This document shows, piece after piece, positions 39,477 through 47,687 of a stretch of DNA of 64,000 nucleotides. Position 1 is the stretch's first letter. Each line of letters starts with the position of its first letter. A program made the position numbers and the translations under genes. The stretch is taken from assembly GCA_963738835.1 (NCBI GenBank), contig CAVTYH010000006.1:496001-560000 (forward strand), written 5' to 3'. Under the pieces are notes generated by a model. That model was not told where the DNA came from, did not search any database, and saw nothing but the letters and a program-made list of their open reading frames with translations. The DNA comes from CAVTYH01 sp963738835. Its GTDB lineage: Bacteria > Planctomycetota > Planctomycetia > Pirellulales > JADZDJ01.

Positions 39477-40017
39477 ATGACTGACAGCACGCTAGAAACC
39501 CTCCAGGAAATTAAGCGCGAGTTGACGACGACGAATCCCGACGCCGCGCGGCAGCTTGGAATCGTCATCAACAACCTCCCCGCGGCCGATGCATTTGGCG
39601 TGGTCGTCGGGCTCAGCAGCGAATTTGACCGATTCCCGCCTATATCGGATGCCGAGAAAAGTGTTCGAAGTGTCCTCGACACATTCGTGTCGACCAAGCT
39701 GAATGCCATGCATGCCTGGGAGCAGCGAACTCGGGCTCAACGTAAAGCGCAACGTCTACCTCCAGGGCATTCAGATGATGTCGCTGGGGGCCGACGATGC
39801 CGAATCCGCGGAAGCCGCCGACGAAAAAATGGTGGATCAAATCTTCCACAAGAGAGATGACGCCTCGCGCGCGGCCGCGGCAGCCGAGCGGAAAGCGGAG
39901 ACGGAAAAGTTTTTCGGCAAGAACTTTCGCCCACGACAAACGACGAGAACTTTCCATGAGATAACGAACGAGCCCCCACCGCCGCGCAGAAACGCAAGAA
40001 CGAATTCCCCCTCTTGA
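39477..40017 (+). CDS. Island protein of unknown function, frameshifted
   Basis: The first frame (MTDSTLETLQEIKRELTTTN) reads to about 39720; the second continues LNVKRNVYLQGIQMMSLGAD and ends at 40017 with a charged Pro-rich tail. One indel would give about 180 residues. No known motif is seen. It follows the terminase without a gap. Confidence 0.45.
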
Positions 40018-40031
40018 AAAGGTTGAAAATC

Positions 40032-40755
40032 ATGCACAATCGAATCTCAGAACCAAGCGTCAACCATCGCCCGACCTGGCAAGTCAATCCGCTGAATTAT
40101 GTTTGCGGTGTTCGCCGCGTGATGCTGGAACTCCTGATCGCGCCGGATGCACCGAAGGTCCGCGAAGAGCATCGCCGGCAGCGAACACTGCTGGAAACAT
40201 TTTCCGCCGAATTCAAAGAATCTCCGCAGTGGCGGCGGTATGCGAAGTTACTCGCCAGGCTGCGCACTGCGCAGGGGAACCTGAAAACCGCCGGATTGCA
40301 TCAGGACGGATGCCGAGTTGCAGTATGCGGCAGCGGTCGGCGGCGACGACGAAGCGGAAATCGAAACCGAAATCGCCATCATGGAAAACCACCAAGCGGC
40401 CGTGACCAAGTTGGCGGCGGAAATTGACGCGTTGAAACCCGCCATGATCGCCGCGCATGCGGAATGCCGCGATGCGTTCAATCGCCAGTGGCGTGAATCC
40501 GAACAAACCCGGCACTGCGAAACCAAAGCCAAGGTGCAAGCGGTGCTCGATAAAATCAACCTGGTCATCAGTCCACTATTGGACGAACTGAAACTGGCGG
40601 TCGAATCACCCAGCCAGCGGCCGCAAGGCGATTTGCTGGACCCCGCCGGCACGGCGATTGGCACGCTGCCGAAGTTGGAAGTCGAGGAAGATGTTTGCGA
40701 GCCGGTCCCGACGATGGCTAGCCCGCCGCATCCGCTGGCATTTGTTTCTCATTAG
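40032..40755 (+). CDS. Island coiled-coil protein of unknown function, frameshifted
   Basis: The ATG at 40032 has AAAAGG upstream. The first frame ends its match at RLRTAQGNLKTAGLHQD; the second continues with ELQYAAAVGGDDEAEIETEI and long charged helices (AAVTKLAAEIDALKPAMIAA, CETKAKVQAVLDKINLVISP). One indel near 40305 joins them to about 240 residues with coiled-coil character. No function can be assigned. Confidence 0.5.
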
Positions 40756-40764
40756 ACGAAAATC

Positions 40765-40923
40765 ATGTTTACCATCGAAGAAGCGCTCGAGGATGCGCTG
40801 AAGCTCGCGACGTCATGCCGGGCCAACCTTTGCCGCAAGCACCCTTACCGGCGGGGTTCTGACCCGAAACAGGCCGTTGACGTCGATTTACCAAAAATGG
40901 CAGGCACCATTTGCGCAGGATGA
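40765..40923 (+). CDS. Small Cys-containing protein, 52 residues
   Basis: It starts MFTIEEALEDALKLATSC eight bases after the previous stop and ends at TGA 40921-40923. It has three cysteines (TSCRANLCRK, TICAG) and no known motif. It overlaps the start region of the ERCC4 nuclease frame. It could be a real small gene or a fragment. Confidence 0.35.
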   Translation: MFTIEEALEDALKLATSCRANLCRKHPYRRGSDPKQAVDVDLPKMAGTICAG

Positions 40924-40963
40924 GCGCAAACGGGTCGGTTCGACGTTTGATACTTGGAAAAAA

Positions 40964-41465
40964 ATGAAGTTGCCAGCCGAACTAAAAGTCGAATCCCTCT
41001 TGGTCATCGTCGACTCCCGTGAGCAACGGCCGCTGGATTTGTCGCCGCTGCAAACCACGTTGGGCACGTTGGCCACGGGCGATTATTCGGTGAGTGGCCT
41101 GGAGCACGTTGTCGCTGTGGAACGTAAGTCGCTGCCGGATTTAGTTGCTTGCGTCGGCGTGGAACGGGAGCGGTTCGACCGGGAAGTGCAACGGTTGTTG
41201 GCGTACCCGGTTCGCGCGTTGGTTGTGGAATCGACCTGGCAGGAAATCGAGCAAGCCCAATGGCGTTCCAATGTTACAGCGAATGCGGCTGTCGGTTCGC
41301 TGTTGGGCTGGATTGCCGCCGGCTTGCCGATTGTCATGGCTGGGGACCATGCCCGGGCCGGTCGATTCGTCGGCCGAATTCTCTACACCGCTGCCCGGCG
41401 GCGTTGGCGGGAAGCCCGGGCGCTGGCGGCGGGAATTGTGGAAACTGGAACAAGCTGCAATTTAA
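40964..41465 (+). CDS. ERCC4-domain nuclease
   Basis: The ERCC4/XPF-type nuclease core is clear: VIVDSREQRPLDL, GDYSVSGLEHVVAVERKSLP, DLVACVGVERERFDREVQRL. It includes the ERK-x3-D catalytic motif. Such nucleases are frequent in phages and mobile elements and act on branched DNA. The start is taken at the ATG before KLPAELKVESLLV; ATG 40877 would add 29 residues. The frame itself stays open to 41821 through the next gene; the natural end is likely near 41465, after LAAGIVET, by analogy with domain length. The exact end is uncertain. Confidence 0.7.
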
Positions 41466-41504
41466 GTGATTGCCATAAAGACACCTATCGGATATATTGC
41501 TGGC

Positions 41505-41726
41505 ATGGCGAGCCAAAAAACGTTCCCCGAACAGTTACGACGCGAAATCAACCGAAGCGGAATGTCTCTGTATGCGATTGCCAAAGCAACGGGCATTCAG
41601 AAATCGCAAATGTCGCGGTTTATGTCAGGCGAACGTGGTTTGTCGATAGAGGGAATCGAGAAAGTCTGCACGCTGATAGGGCTGCGATTAACCAAGGTGA
41701 GCAAACCCAAACGAAAAGGCAGGTGA
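41505..41726 (+). CDS. XRE family helix-turn-helix protein
   Basis: 73 residues: GMSLYAIAKATGIQKSQMSR is the helix-turn-helix and FMSGERGLSIEGIEKVCTLI the following helices, ending in a basic KPKRKGR tail. The ATG at 41505 (MASQKTFPEQLRREI) is preferred to the longer frame. It ends five bases before the integrase start and is likely co-transcribed with it, so it could control integrase or lysogeny-like maintenance. Confidence 0.78.
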   Translation: MASQKTFPEQLRREINRSGMSLYAIAKATGIQKSQMSRFMSGERGLSIEGIEKVCTLIGLRLTKVSKPKRKGR

Positions 41727-41730
41727 GCAA

Positions 41731-42994
41731 ATGGCGTCAATCAGTCACGATGGCAACGGCTACCGCCGGATACTATTCAAACTGGCCGGCAAGCGGTCTG
41801 CGATCCGGCTGGGCAAGATGAGCCTGAAAGCGGCCAAGAAGGTTAAAGATGGAATCGAGGCGATTATCGAGGCCAAAGCAGTTGGCCGCAGTCTCGACGC
41901 CGAAACGGCCAGCTGGCTGCGGGAAATCGACGACGATCTGCATACCAAGCTGGTCAAGGCCGGTTTGGCGGTGGCCCGGCAATCGGCGGAGCAATCCACC
42001 CTGGCCGCATGGATCGACCGCTACATGGCGATGAAGGCCAGCAATAAGGCCAGCACGCATTTAGTCTACGGCCACACCAAGCACTGCCTGACGGAGTATT
42101 TCAAAGCCGATAAGCCCCTCGCGGAAATCTCCGCGTTTGAGGCGCAGGAATGGCGGACCTGGCTGGCGGACAAAAAGAAGCTAGCCAAGAACACCATCAA
42201 CCGGCGGTGCGGCATCGCCAAACAGTTTTTCGGCGGTGCGGTTCAGGCCCGCGTGATTGCTGCCAATCCGTTCGACGGCATGATGGGCATTTCCAAGCAA
42301 GTGAATACCGATCGGTTTTATTTCGTCAATCGAGCCGATTCCCAAAAAGTGTTGGACGCCTGCCCGGATGCCCAATGGCGACTTGCTGTTCGCTCTCAGT
42401 CGCTACGGCGGGCTGCGGTGCCCGTCAGAACACATGGGCTTGCGCTGGGGTGACGTGGACTGGCGAGCGGGCCGAATGACGGTACACAGTCCAAAGACGG
42501 AGCGGCACGAAGGCAAAGCCAGCCGCGTGATTCCGATTTACCCTGAGTTGCGGCCGTAGCTGGAAGATGTCTTCGACGCGCTGGCGGAGCGGGAACGAGT
42601 TTGTTATCACCCGATACCGCAACAGCAATGGAAATTTGCGAACCCAACTAAAGCGGATCATCGGAAGGCTGGGCTGAAGCCGTGGCCCAAGCTATTCCAG
42701 AATCTCCGCAGCACGCGGCAGACTGAGTTGGCCGAGAAATTCCCGTCGCATGTCGTGTGCGCCTGGATGGGCAACAGCCGTGAAGTGGCCCGCGAACATT
42801 ACCTGCAAACGACCGATGAGCATTTCGAGAAGGCGGCGCACATTGCGGCGCAGTCAGGAGCGAACCAGACCGGACCAGAGGGTACTCAAGAAACTCCCCA
42901 AACGGAAAAGTGCTTTACAGTCCCCTCTAGTCATCAACTGTCCACCTGTACAGTGGGCGGCACAGGACTCGAACCTGTGACCCCTACCGTGTGA
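41731..42994 (+). pseudogene. Tyrosine recombinase (integrase) of the island, broken
   Basis: AGGTGAG precedes ATG 41731. The N-terminal and core-binding domains are intact (TLAAWIDRYMAMKASNKAST, LAKNTINRRCGIAKQFFGGA). Near 42390 the frame shifts; the catalytic domain then reads RYGGLRCPSEHMGLRWGDVD (first Arg). TAG at 42557 replaces a likely Gln codon, a segment at 42593-42673 lies in a third frame (RYRNSNGNLRTQLKRII), and the end has LFQNLRSTRQTEL and the Tyr motif REVAREHYLQTTDEHF. The C-terminus GGTGLEPVTPTV is encoded by the tRNA sequence of attR. It would integrate the element at tRNA-Val. Confidence 0.82.
42954..42974 (+). repeat. attR, right copy of tRNA-Val 3' end
   Basis: This is the 3' end of the intact tRNA-Val gene, identical over 21 bases to 33103-33123. 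The integrase gene runs through it and stops at 42994. Confidence 0.88.
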
Positions 42995-43027
42995 GGATAG
43001 TGCTCTAACCAACTGAGCTAGCCGCCC
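42954..43027 (-). tRNA. tRNA-Val(CAC)
   Basis: Cloverleaf on the minus strand: acceptor GGGCGGC/GCCGCCC, D arm GCTC-AGTTGGTTA-GAGC, anticodon stem CTATC/GGTAG with loop CTCACAC (anticodon CAC), T arm CACAG-GTTCGAGT-CCTGTG. No CCA is encoded. It is the integration site of the island, which left the gene complete. Confidence 0.95.
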
Positions 43028-43253
43028 GAGCATAAGGGTCCCGACATCTTAGCGAAGGGCAAGAATGGGGGCCAGAGGCTCGGCAATGCCGACACCGACG
43101 CTCGACTTTTCGCAATCTCCGTTCGGCTGAGCTCACGGCCGAAGCCTGACTGCGATTGGCACAAGTGGGCGGTCCATCGGCGACGGGAGTCGCCTCCTAC
43201 AGGACGGGAACACCTCTTATAGAATAGAAACGACGCGGTCGAAGAAACAGCAA

Positions 43254-43544
43254 TCATGCCGCGTGGTGTGGTTCGCTGGGATTGGCTTCCACGCGAGGTT
43301 CCGCCGGAGGTGGTTGGAATCGCGGAGCGGCGGGTTGTTCGCGGTCGTCGATTTCTTGATAGCGAGTGGTCGGCTCGGGCTTGTTGACCGCATTTTGCAA
43401 CTGGTCTTCCAGGCCGCGCATGCCTTTCTTGAATTCCATCACGCCTTTGCCCAGCGAACGCATGACGCTGGGCAGCCGATCGCCGAACAGCAGCAAGGCG
43501 ATAATCGCCACGATGAACATGTGAGACGGAGCAAAATCGAGCAT
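43254..43544 (-). CDS. Twin-arginine translocase TatA/TatE-like protein (copy 1)
   Basis: 96 residues. One N-terminal membrane helix (MFIVAIIALLLFGDRLP) is followed by the amphipathic helix with the FG-x-x-x-LP hinge, SVMRSLGKGVMEFKKGMRGL, the hallmark of TatA. The C-terminal tail is Pro/Glu-rich. TatA forms the pore-like component exporting folded twin-arginine proteins. A second tatA-like gene lies just upstream; no tatC is in the window. Confidence 0.9.
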   Translation of the reverse strand: MLDFAPSHMFIVAIIALLLFGDRLPSVMRSLGKGVMEFKKGMRGLEDQLQNAVNKPEPTTRYQEIDDREQPAAPRFQPPPAEPRVEANPSEPHHAA

Positions 43545-43610
43545 CGCTGCAGAATCCTAATTTCTCGATGTCTAACCCAACTGGGCACCGTACCAAATTC
43601 TAATTCTCTT

Positions 43611-43649
43611 TCCCTCACCCCGGCCCTCTCTCGCAAGGGGCGAGGGAGT
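43611..43649. repeat. Dispersed CCTCACCCCGGCCCTCTC-type repeat
   Basis: Second copy of the palindromic repeat seen at 16383-16422 and 61316-61346. It occupies the spacer between the two tatA-like genes. Confidence 0.6.
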
Positions 43650-43676
43650 ATTGTTCTACGGCACGATGGCGGTTGG

Positions 43677-43856
43677 TTACTCCAACTTTTTGTCGGACGG
43701 GGTCTTTTCCTTGTCTTCTTCAATTCCTTGCAGGCCTTTTTTGAACTCGACCACGCCTTCACCCAAAGAGCGCATGACGCTGGGCAGCCGGTTGCCAAAT
43801 AGCAACATCACAATCACCATGACGATCAGCCAATGCCAAATACTAAGACCACCCAT
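43677..43856 (-). CDS. Twin-arginine translocase TatA-like protein (copy 2)
   Basis: 59 residues from ATG 43856 (MGGLSIWHWLIVMVIVMLLF), with a GGGG-rich site upstream. The helix is followed by GNRLPSVMRSLGEGVVEFKK, nearly the same as copy 1, then a short charged tail. A longer frame upstream is not convincing. The two genes are tandem duplicates with diverged tails, perhaps specialised like TatA and TatE or TatB. Confidence 0.88.
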   Translation of the reverse strand: MGGLSIWHWLIVMVIVMLLFGNRLPSVMRSLGEGVVEFKKGLQGIEEDKEKTPSDKKLE

Positions 43857-44138
43857 TGGTAACCCCGAGGGGCAAGAGAGCGAGGAAGGAAGGATTGCGG
43901 CATCGATGGGCGACGTTTTGTCCGCGCACCGCCAACGCCCCATTGGCGCGGACCACAACCGGCCGGAACCGATGTCCTCTGTCTATTTCATTCTACTGGC
44001 ATGCAGTGCCGTGTCAAACCGCCGCTGGTCGTTGGCCCGCGGAAAAAGGTGTTCCGCTGGTTGCGCTTACGACGAATGCGATGGACGCGGCGAGCCGGTT
44101 TTGTAGCGTTGCAACCGTGCGGTTTTGGCCCTGCACCG

Positions 44139-46250
44139 CTATTTTGCCGAGAGCGGCAGGTCTTTGTTGGCCGCCCGATAGATTGGCAGGTACCGATAGT
44201 AGACTTCCAGGCACAACGCCGACATGGCGGTGCTGTACACCCGGCCGCCGTAACCGCCCCAGATACATTCGGGATCCCAACTGCCGGCCACGTCGCCGTC
44301 GAGGCGTTGCCGTTTGACCAGTGTATTTTGCATGGCCGTGTTCCAGCGTTGCCAATGATCGCCTTGCAACTGGTACATGCCGAGCGTGCCGTAATACCAG
44401 TAGTACAGATTGATTCGCTCGGGGGCGGGCAGCTCGCTCATCAAAAAATCGCCCGCTTCGTTACTGGCCGGATTGTCACGGCTCATGCCCATGAACTGCC
44501 GGCAGACCAGCGCCTCGGCGGTCATGGTGCGGCTTGGCTTGCGCACGCCGGGCTGATAAGACGCGATGCCGCCATTAGCACCCATCGACACGCTTTTGAT
44601 AAACCGCACGATGCCATCGCGGGTTCGCTGCGGCATTTCGAGGCCGGCCATCTCGGCGATTTTTAGCGACATCAATTGCCAACCAAGCTGGCTGGTGTCG
44701 CCCATTTCGGTGGCTGGCTCATGGGCACGATACCGCCAGCCGCCGGTGATCGGAATTTGCGCGGCAACCGTGAAGCCAATGGCCGCACGCACCGCAGGCT
44801 CCAATCGCTTATCGCCGGTCATGGCGTAGGCTTCGCTGACCGCCAACGTTGCCATGCCGTGCGAATACATGAACATATATGTTTCCGCATTGCCGGCCAG
44901 ATTGCCGTCGGCCGCTTGGATGCTTAGCAGATACTCGAGGCTGCGCTGAACGGTGTGGGCGTAATCGCCTTGCAGATGCGTGTTTCCTGCGCCCAGCAAT
45001 GCGAGCACGGCCAGGCCCGTCACTGCCGAATCGGCGGTGGAGTTTCCTTGCCTGGCGCCCAGGCGAGTGCGTCCGACTTCGGCCATTTCGTGACCGGCGC
45101 CGAAGCGATCGGCGTCCCAATGGCCGTCTGCGCTTTGGTTTTCCGCGAGCCAGTGCAAGGCGGCCTGCACGGCGGATTCGCCTTCTGGCGATCCGCCACG
45201 CTCACGCAAAATGGCGGCACGATCGCTCGATGTTCGATCGGAATAGATTTGCGGCGTGGCACGCGAGGCAATTGGCGCTGCGGCGTTTTCGACAACAGGC
45301 CCTGCGACGGAATTATTGGGCCCATGATCGCTTAACGCGCCGGTCGGTTCTTTGATGCCGATTGTGCTGTGGTCTGCGGGGTTTGATGAATCTGCGACGC
45401 GATTGCCTTCGACTTGATTGGTGTTTGATTCCGGCTGGTGAGCTCCGTCGTTGAGCGGGCCCTGCGGCGCTGGTTCCACCGATCGGGTTGCGCCCGTCGA
45501 ATCGCCGGAGACCCATTGGCCGTCGGTTGATGTCGACGGAGGGTCGGGCATTCGCGGCAGGGTAGCCAGGGCATCTGGCGGTGGAAGCGGTTCCGTCGCA
45601 ATCTCAGCCGGTTTTGTCGGTTCAGGAGTTTGAGATACAGGCGACTCGGCGACATTTGGTTTCGGCGCCGCTTCGGGATCGTCGTGTTTGGCGGCAGCGT
45701 CATCTGCTGCGTGCTGTTCGAGCGGTTCGGCCGGCTTGGTTTCCGGCTTCGAAACCGCCACGTCCAGCAGTGGCGGCGGGGCAGGGCGGGGCTCAGGGGG
45801 AATGGCCTGGCTGGCGACCGCCGGCGCTGCTGCGATTTGTGCCGGTTGCTGGGCCGAAGAATTCTGAACATCGTCGGACCCGTTTGAAGCGACGGCAGGA
45901 TCGACCGCATTGGTTGATGCTAGGCCGGTTCCGGGATCGTCGCCGTCAATCGGTCCGAAGTCGGCATTGCCGTCCGGATTGCCATCGACCAAGAGCACAT
46001 CGACACTGCCGCGCCGGCCGTTGCCGCTGGCCATGACAATTTGCACCGTGGTGGCATAGCCGGCCAACAGCAGATGGGCGAGCAACGAGAGCGCCGCGCA
46101 TTTTCGCAGCGGATGAGATTGACCCCAACTGGTGCGGATCATCACAATCAGCGCGACGATCAAAAACGCCAGGCCAATCCAGAGCGTGATCCAAGCCAAT
46201 TGCGGATTGGCGAGGAAGCGATGCACAGGATCGAAGATAGAGCCAAGCAA
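44139..46250 (-). CDS. Membrane-anchored prenyltransferase/squalene-oxidase-type toroid protein
   Basis: 703 residues. Two N-terminal membrane helices (WITLWIGLAFLIVALIVMIR and AALSLLAHLLLAGYATTVQI) are followed by a long Pro/Glu/Ala-rich linker of about 270 residues. The C-terminal half is an alpha/alpha toroid with repeats AALHWLAENQSADGHWDADR, SLEYLLSIQAADGNLAG and AMNTLVKRQRLDGDVAGSWD, and ends LCLEVYYRYLPIY. The repeats resemble terpene-cyclase-like (squalene-hopene) QW repeats, but no DXDD acid motif is visible, so binding rather than cyclisation is likely. It directly follows exbD, which suggests it is driven by or coupled to that motor. Confidence 0.8.
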   Translation of the reverse strand: MLGSIFDPVHRFLANPQLAWITLWIGLAFLIVALIVMIRTSWGQSHPLRKCAALSLLAHLLLAGYATTVQIVMASGNGRRGSVDVLLVDGNPDGNADFGPIDGDDPGTGLASTNAVDPAVASNGSDDVQNSSAQQPAQIAAAPAVASQAIPPEPRPAPPPLLDVAVSKPETKPAEPLEQHAADDAAAKHDDPEAAPKPNVAESPVSQTPEPTKPAEIATEPLPPPDALATLPRMPDPPSTSTDGQWVSGDSTGATRSVEPAPQGPLNDGAHQPESNTNQVEGNRVADSSNPADHSTIGIKEPTGALSDHGPNNSVAGPVVENAAAPIASRATPQIYSDRTSSDRAAILRERGGSPEGESAVQAALHWLAENQSADGHWDADRFGAGHEMAEVGRTRLGARQGNSTADSAVTGLAVLALLGAGNTHLQGDYAHTVQRSLEYLLSIQAADGNLAGNAETYMFMYSHGMATLAVSEAYAMTGDKRLEPAVRAAIGFTVAAQIPITGGWRYRAHEPATEMGDTSQLGWQLMSLKIAEMAGLEMPQRTRDGIVRFIKSVSMGANGGIASYQPGVRKPSRTMTAEALVCRQFMGMSRDNPASNEAGDFLMSELPAPERINLYYWYYGTLGMYQLQGDHWQRWNTAMQNTLVKRQRLDGDVAGSWDPECIWGGYGGRVYSTAMSALCLEVYYRYLPIYRAANKDLPLSAK

Positions 46251-46314
46251 GGGTTTGGATTTCAGGATTTTTGGAGTCCAGTTTAGCGGCGTGGGCTAGC
46301 CCCGCGCTGGCGGT

Positions 46315-46734
46315 TTAGCGTACTTTCGCAGTCGCCCGCACCGAGATTGCGATTTCGGTCACTCCGGCATTGCGGCAGGCGTCGTAAACTTCGGTCATGC
46401 GGCCGTGCGTGGCCCCTTTGTCGCCGCGCACCAGCACACTTAGTTTGCGAGACTCTCCGCGGGCGGCTTCGAGTTGCGATGTCAATTCTGCCAACGAAAC
46501 CGGCTGCGTTCCCAAAAAAATCCGGCCATCGGGAAACACGTTGACCACTTTGGGCTCAGGCGCCGAGGCAACGGAAGCATGGCTCGAAACCGTCGGCACT
46601 TTCACCCCCAGCGCGTTTTCTTCTTCGGCGAAGCGGCTGCCGACCATGAAAAAGATGACCAGCGTCAAGATGACGTCGATCATCGGCGTAAGATTCAGCG
46701 TCGGTTCTTCCGGCGGTGTGGTTTTCAGCGGCAT
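46315..46734 (-). CDS. ExbD/TolR family biopolymer transporter
   Basis: 139 residues from ATG 46734. The single membrane helix follows PTLNLTPMIDVILTLVIFFM, with the conserved Asp of the proton path, then the periplasmic domain (VVNVFPDGRIFLGTQPVSLA, VLVRGDKGATHGRMTEVYDA). ExbD works with ExbB to convert the proton gradient into mechanical work on an outer partner. It lies 74 bases after exbB and 64 bases before the toroid gene on the same strand. Confidence 0.92.
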   Translation of the reverse strand: MPLKTTPPEEPTLNLTPMIDVILTLVIFFMVGSRFAEEENALGVKVPTVSSHASVASAPEPKVVNVFPDGRIFLGTQPVSLAELTSQLEAARGESRKLSVLVRGDKGATHGRMTEVYDACRNAGVTEIAISVRATAKVR

Positions 46735-46808
46735 GGCAATCGTGACTGTCTGGTTTCTTGGTGCGTGGTCTAGCCCTCGGCGGCAGCCGAAGGTTGGCAT
46801 CGCAGCAT

Positions 46809-47642
46809 TTACGCCGCGGTTTTCCGACTGCGTTTCGATTGTCCCGCCTCTTGCTGCGCTTCGGCGGAAATCGTGTTGACCACATCCTGTCCGGCGGCAT
46901 CAATCTGAATCGCCAGCCGATCGACACGGCTGACGAAATACAAATGCATGATCATGGCGGGAATTGCGACGGCCAATCCCATCGCCGTGCAAAAGAGCGC
47001 TTCGCTAATGCCCTTCGACAGCATTTCCATCCGGCCGGTGGTTTCCGACAGGGCAATATCGTGGAATGCGCGAATGATGCCGAACACCGTGCCGAGCAAA
47101 CCCAACAGAGGGCTGATCGTGGCCACGCCGTTGAACACGCGCAGGTACCGGCGCAGATCGCTGACGGCCCGTTCGCCGGCGTCGATCACGGCTTGCTCCA
47201 CCTCGACTGCCGGTCTGCCCCATTTCCGGACCGCGGCAGAGAAAATCTTGGCCGTCGGACTGCCGTTCTCTTCGCAAACCAACCGAGCTTCGTCACGATC
47301 GAGCTGTCCTTCCTGAAGCTGATGCAAAAACCGTTTGACGAAGGGACCGGGAATTACCCGGCCCGTTCTCAGGCTGATGGCTCGTTCGAAAGCAAACACC
47401 ATCAGCACGAAAGAACTGGCGAACAGCGGATACATCATGAACCCGCCGTCGCGGACAATGCCGAGCAAACTTTTGTTGGTGAAGGCGTTCCCATCGCCGG
47501 CAGGAGCCAGCGTTTCGACGACTGGCGACGGAGAATTAGGCCCTTGCGCAAGCGCGCACTGGATCGCAAATCTGAACAGTACAACACTCAGCAGCGCGGC
47601 AATCCGCAATTGACGACTACGGCGGCGAGCGATGAAACTCAT
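46809..47642 (-). CDS. ExbB/TolQ/MotA proton channel family protein
   Basis: 277 residues from ATG 47642 with AAGGA upstream. An N-terminal hydrophobic leader is followed by helix FMMYPLFASSFVLMVFAFER and the conserved GVATISPLLGLLGTVFGIIR and GISEALFCTAMGLAVAIPAM channel helices. It pairs with ExbD to form the stator-like motor. It lies 45 bases after the TPR gene, so TPR, exbB, exbD and the toroid gene probably form an operon. Confidence 0.93.
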   Translation of the reverse strand: MSFIARRRSRQLRIAALLSVVLFRFAIQCALAQGPNSPSPVVETLAPAGDGNAFTNKSLLGIVRDGGFMMYPLFASSFVLMVFAFERAISLRTGRVIPGPFVKRFLHQLQEGQLDRDEARLVCEENGSPTAKIFSAAVRKWGRPAVEVEQAVIDAGERAVSDLRRYLRVFNGVATISPLLGLLGTVFGIIRAFHDIALSETTGRMEMLSKGISEALFCTAMGLAVAIPAMIMHLYFVSRVDRLAIQIDAAGQDVVNTISAEAQQEAGQSKRSRKTAA

Positions 47643-47687
47643 GAGCACATCCTTGCAACGTCTGAAAAAATCGGGTGTGGTGACCAA

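Larger units (their letters stand above)
33103..42974 (+). mobile_element. Integrated island in tRNA-Val: phage-satellite-like or defective prophage
   Basis: Bounded by a 21-bp direct repeat that equals the 3' end of the tRNA-Val(CAC) gene at 42954-43027. All genes lie on the plus strand: an unknown gene, two HTH/excisionase-like genes, DUF3102, a RecA-like ATPase, an unknown, a terminase large subunit, two unknowns, an ERCC4 nuclease, an XRE regulator and a tyrosine integrase next to the tRNA. There are no capsid, portal or tail genes in the 9.87 kb. Nearly every gene carries one or more frameshifts, so in this sequence the element looks inactive. Confidence 0.85.
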
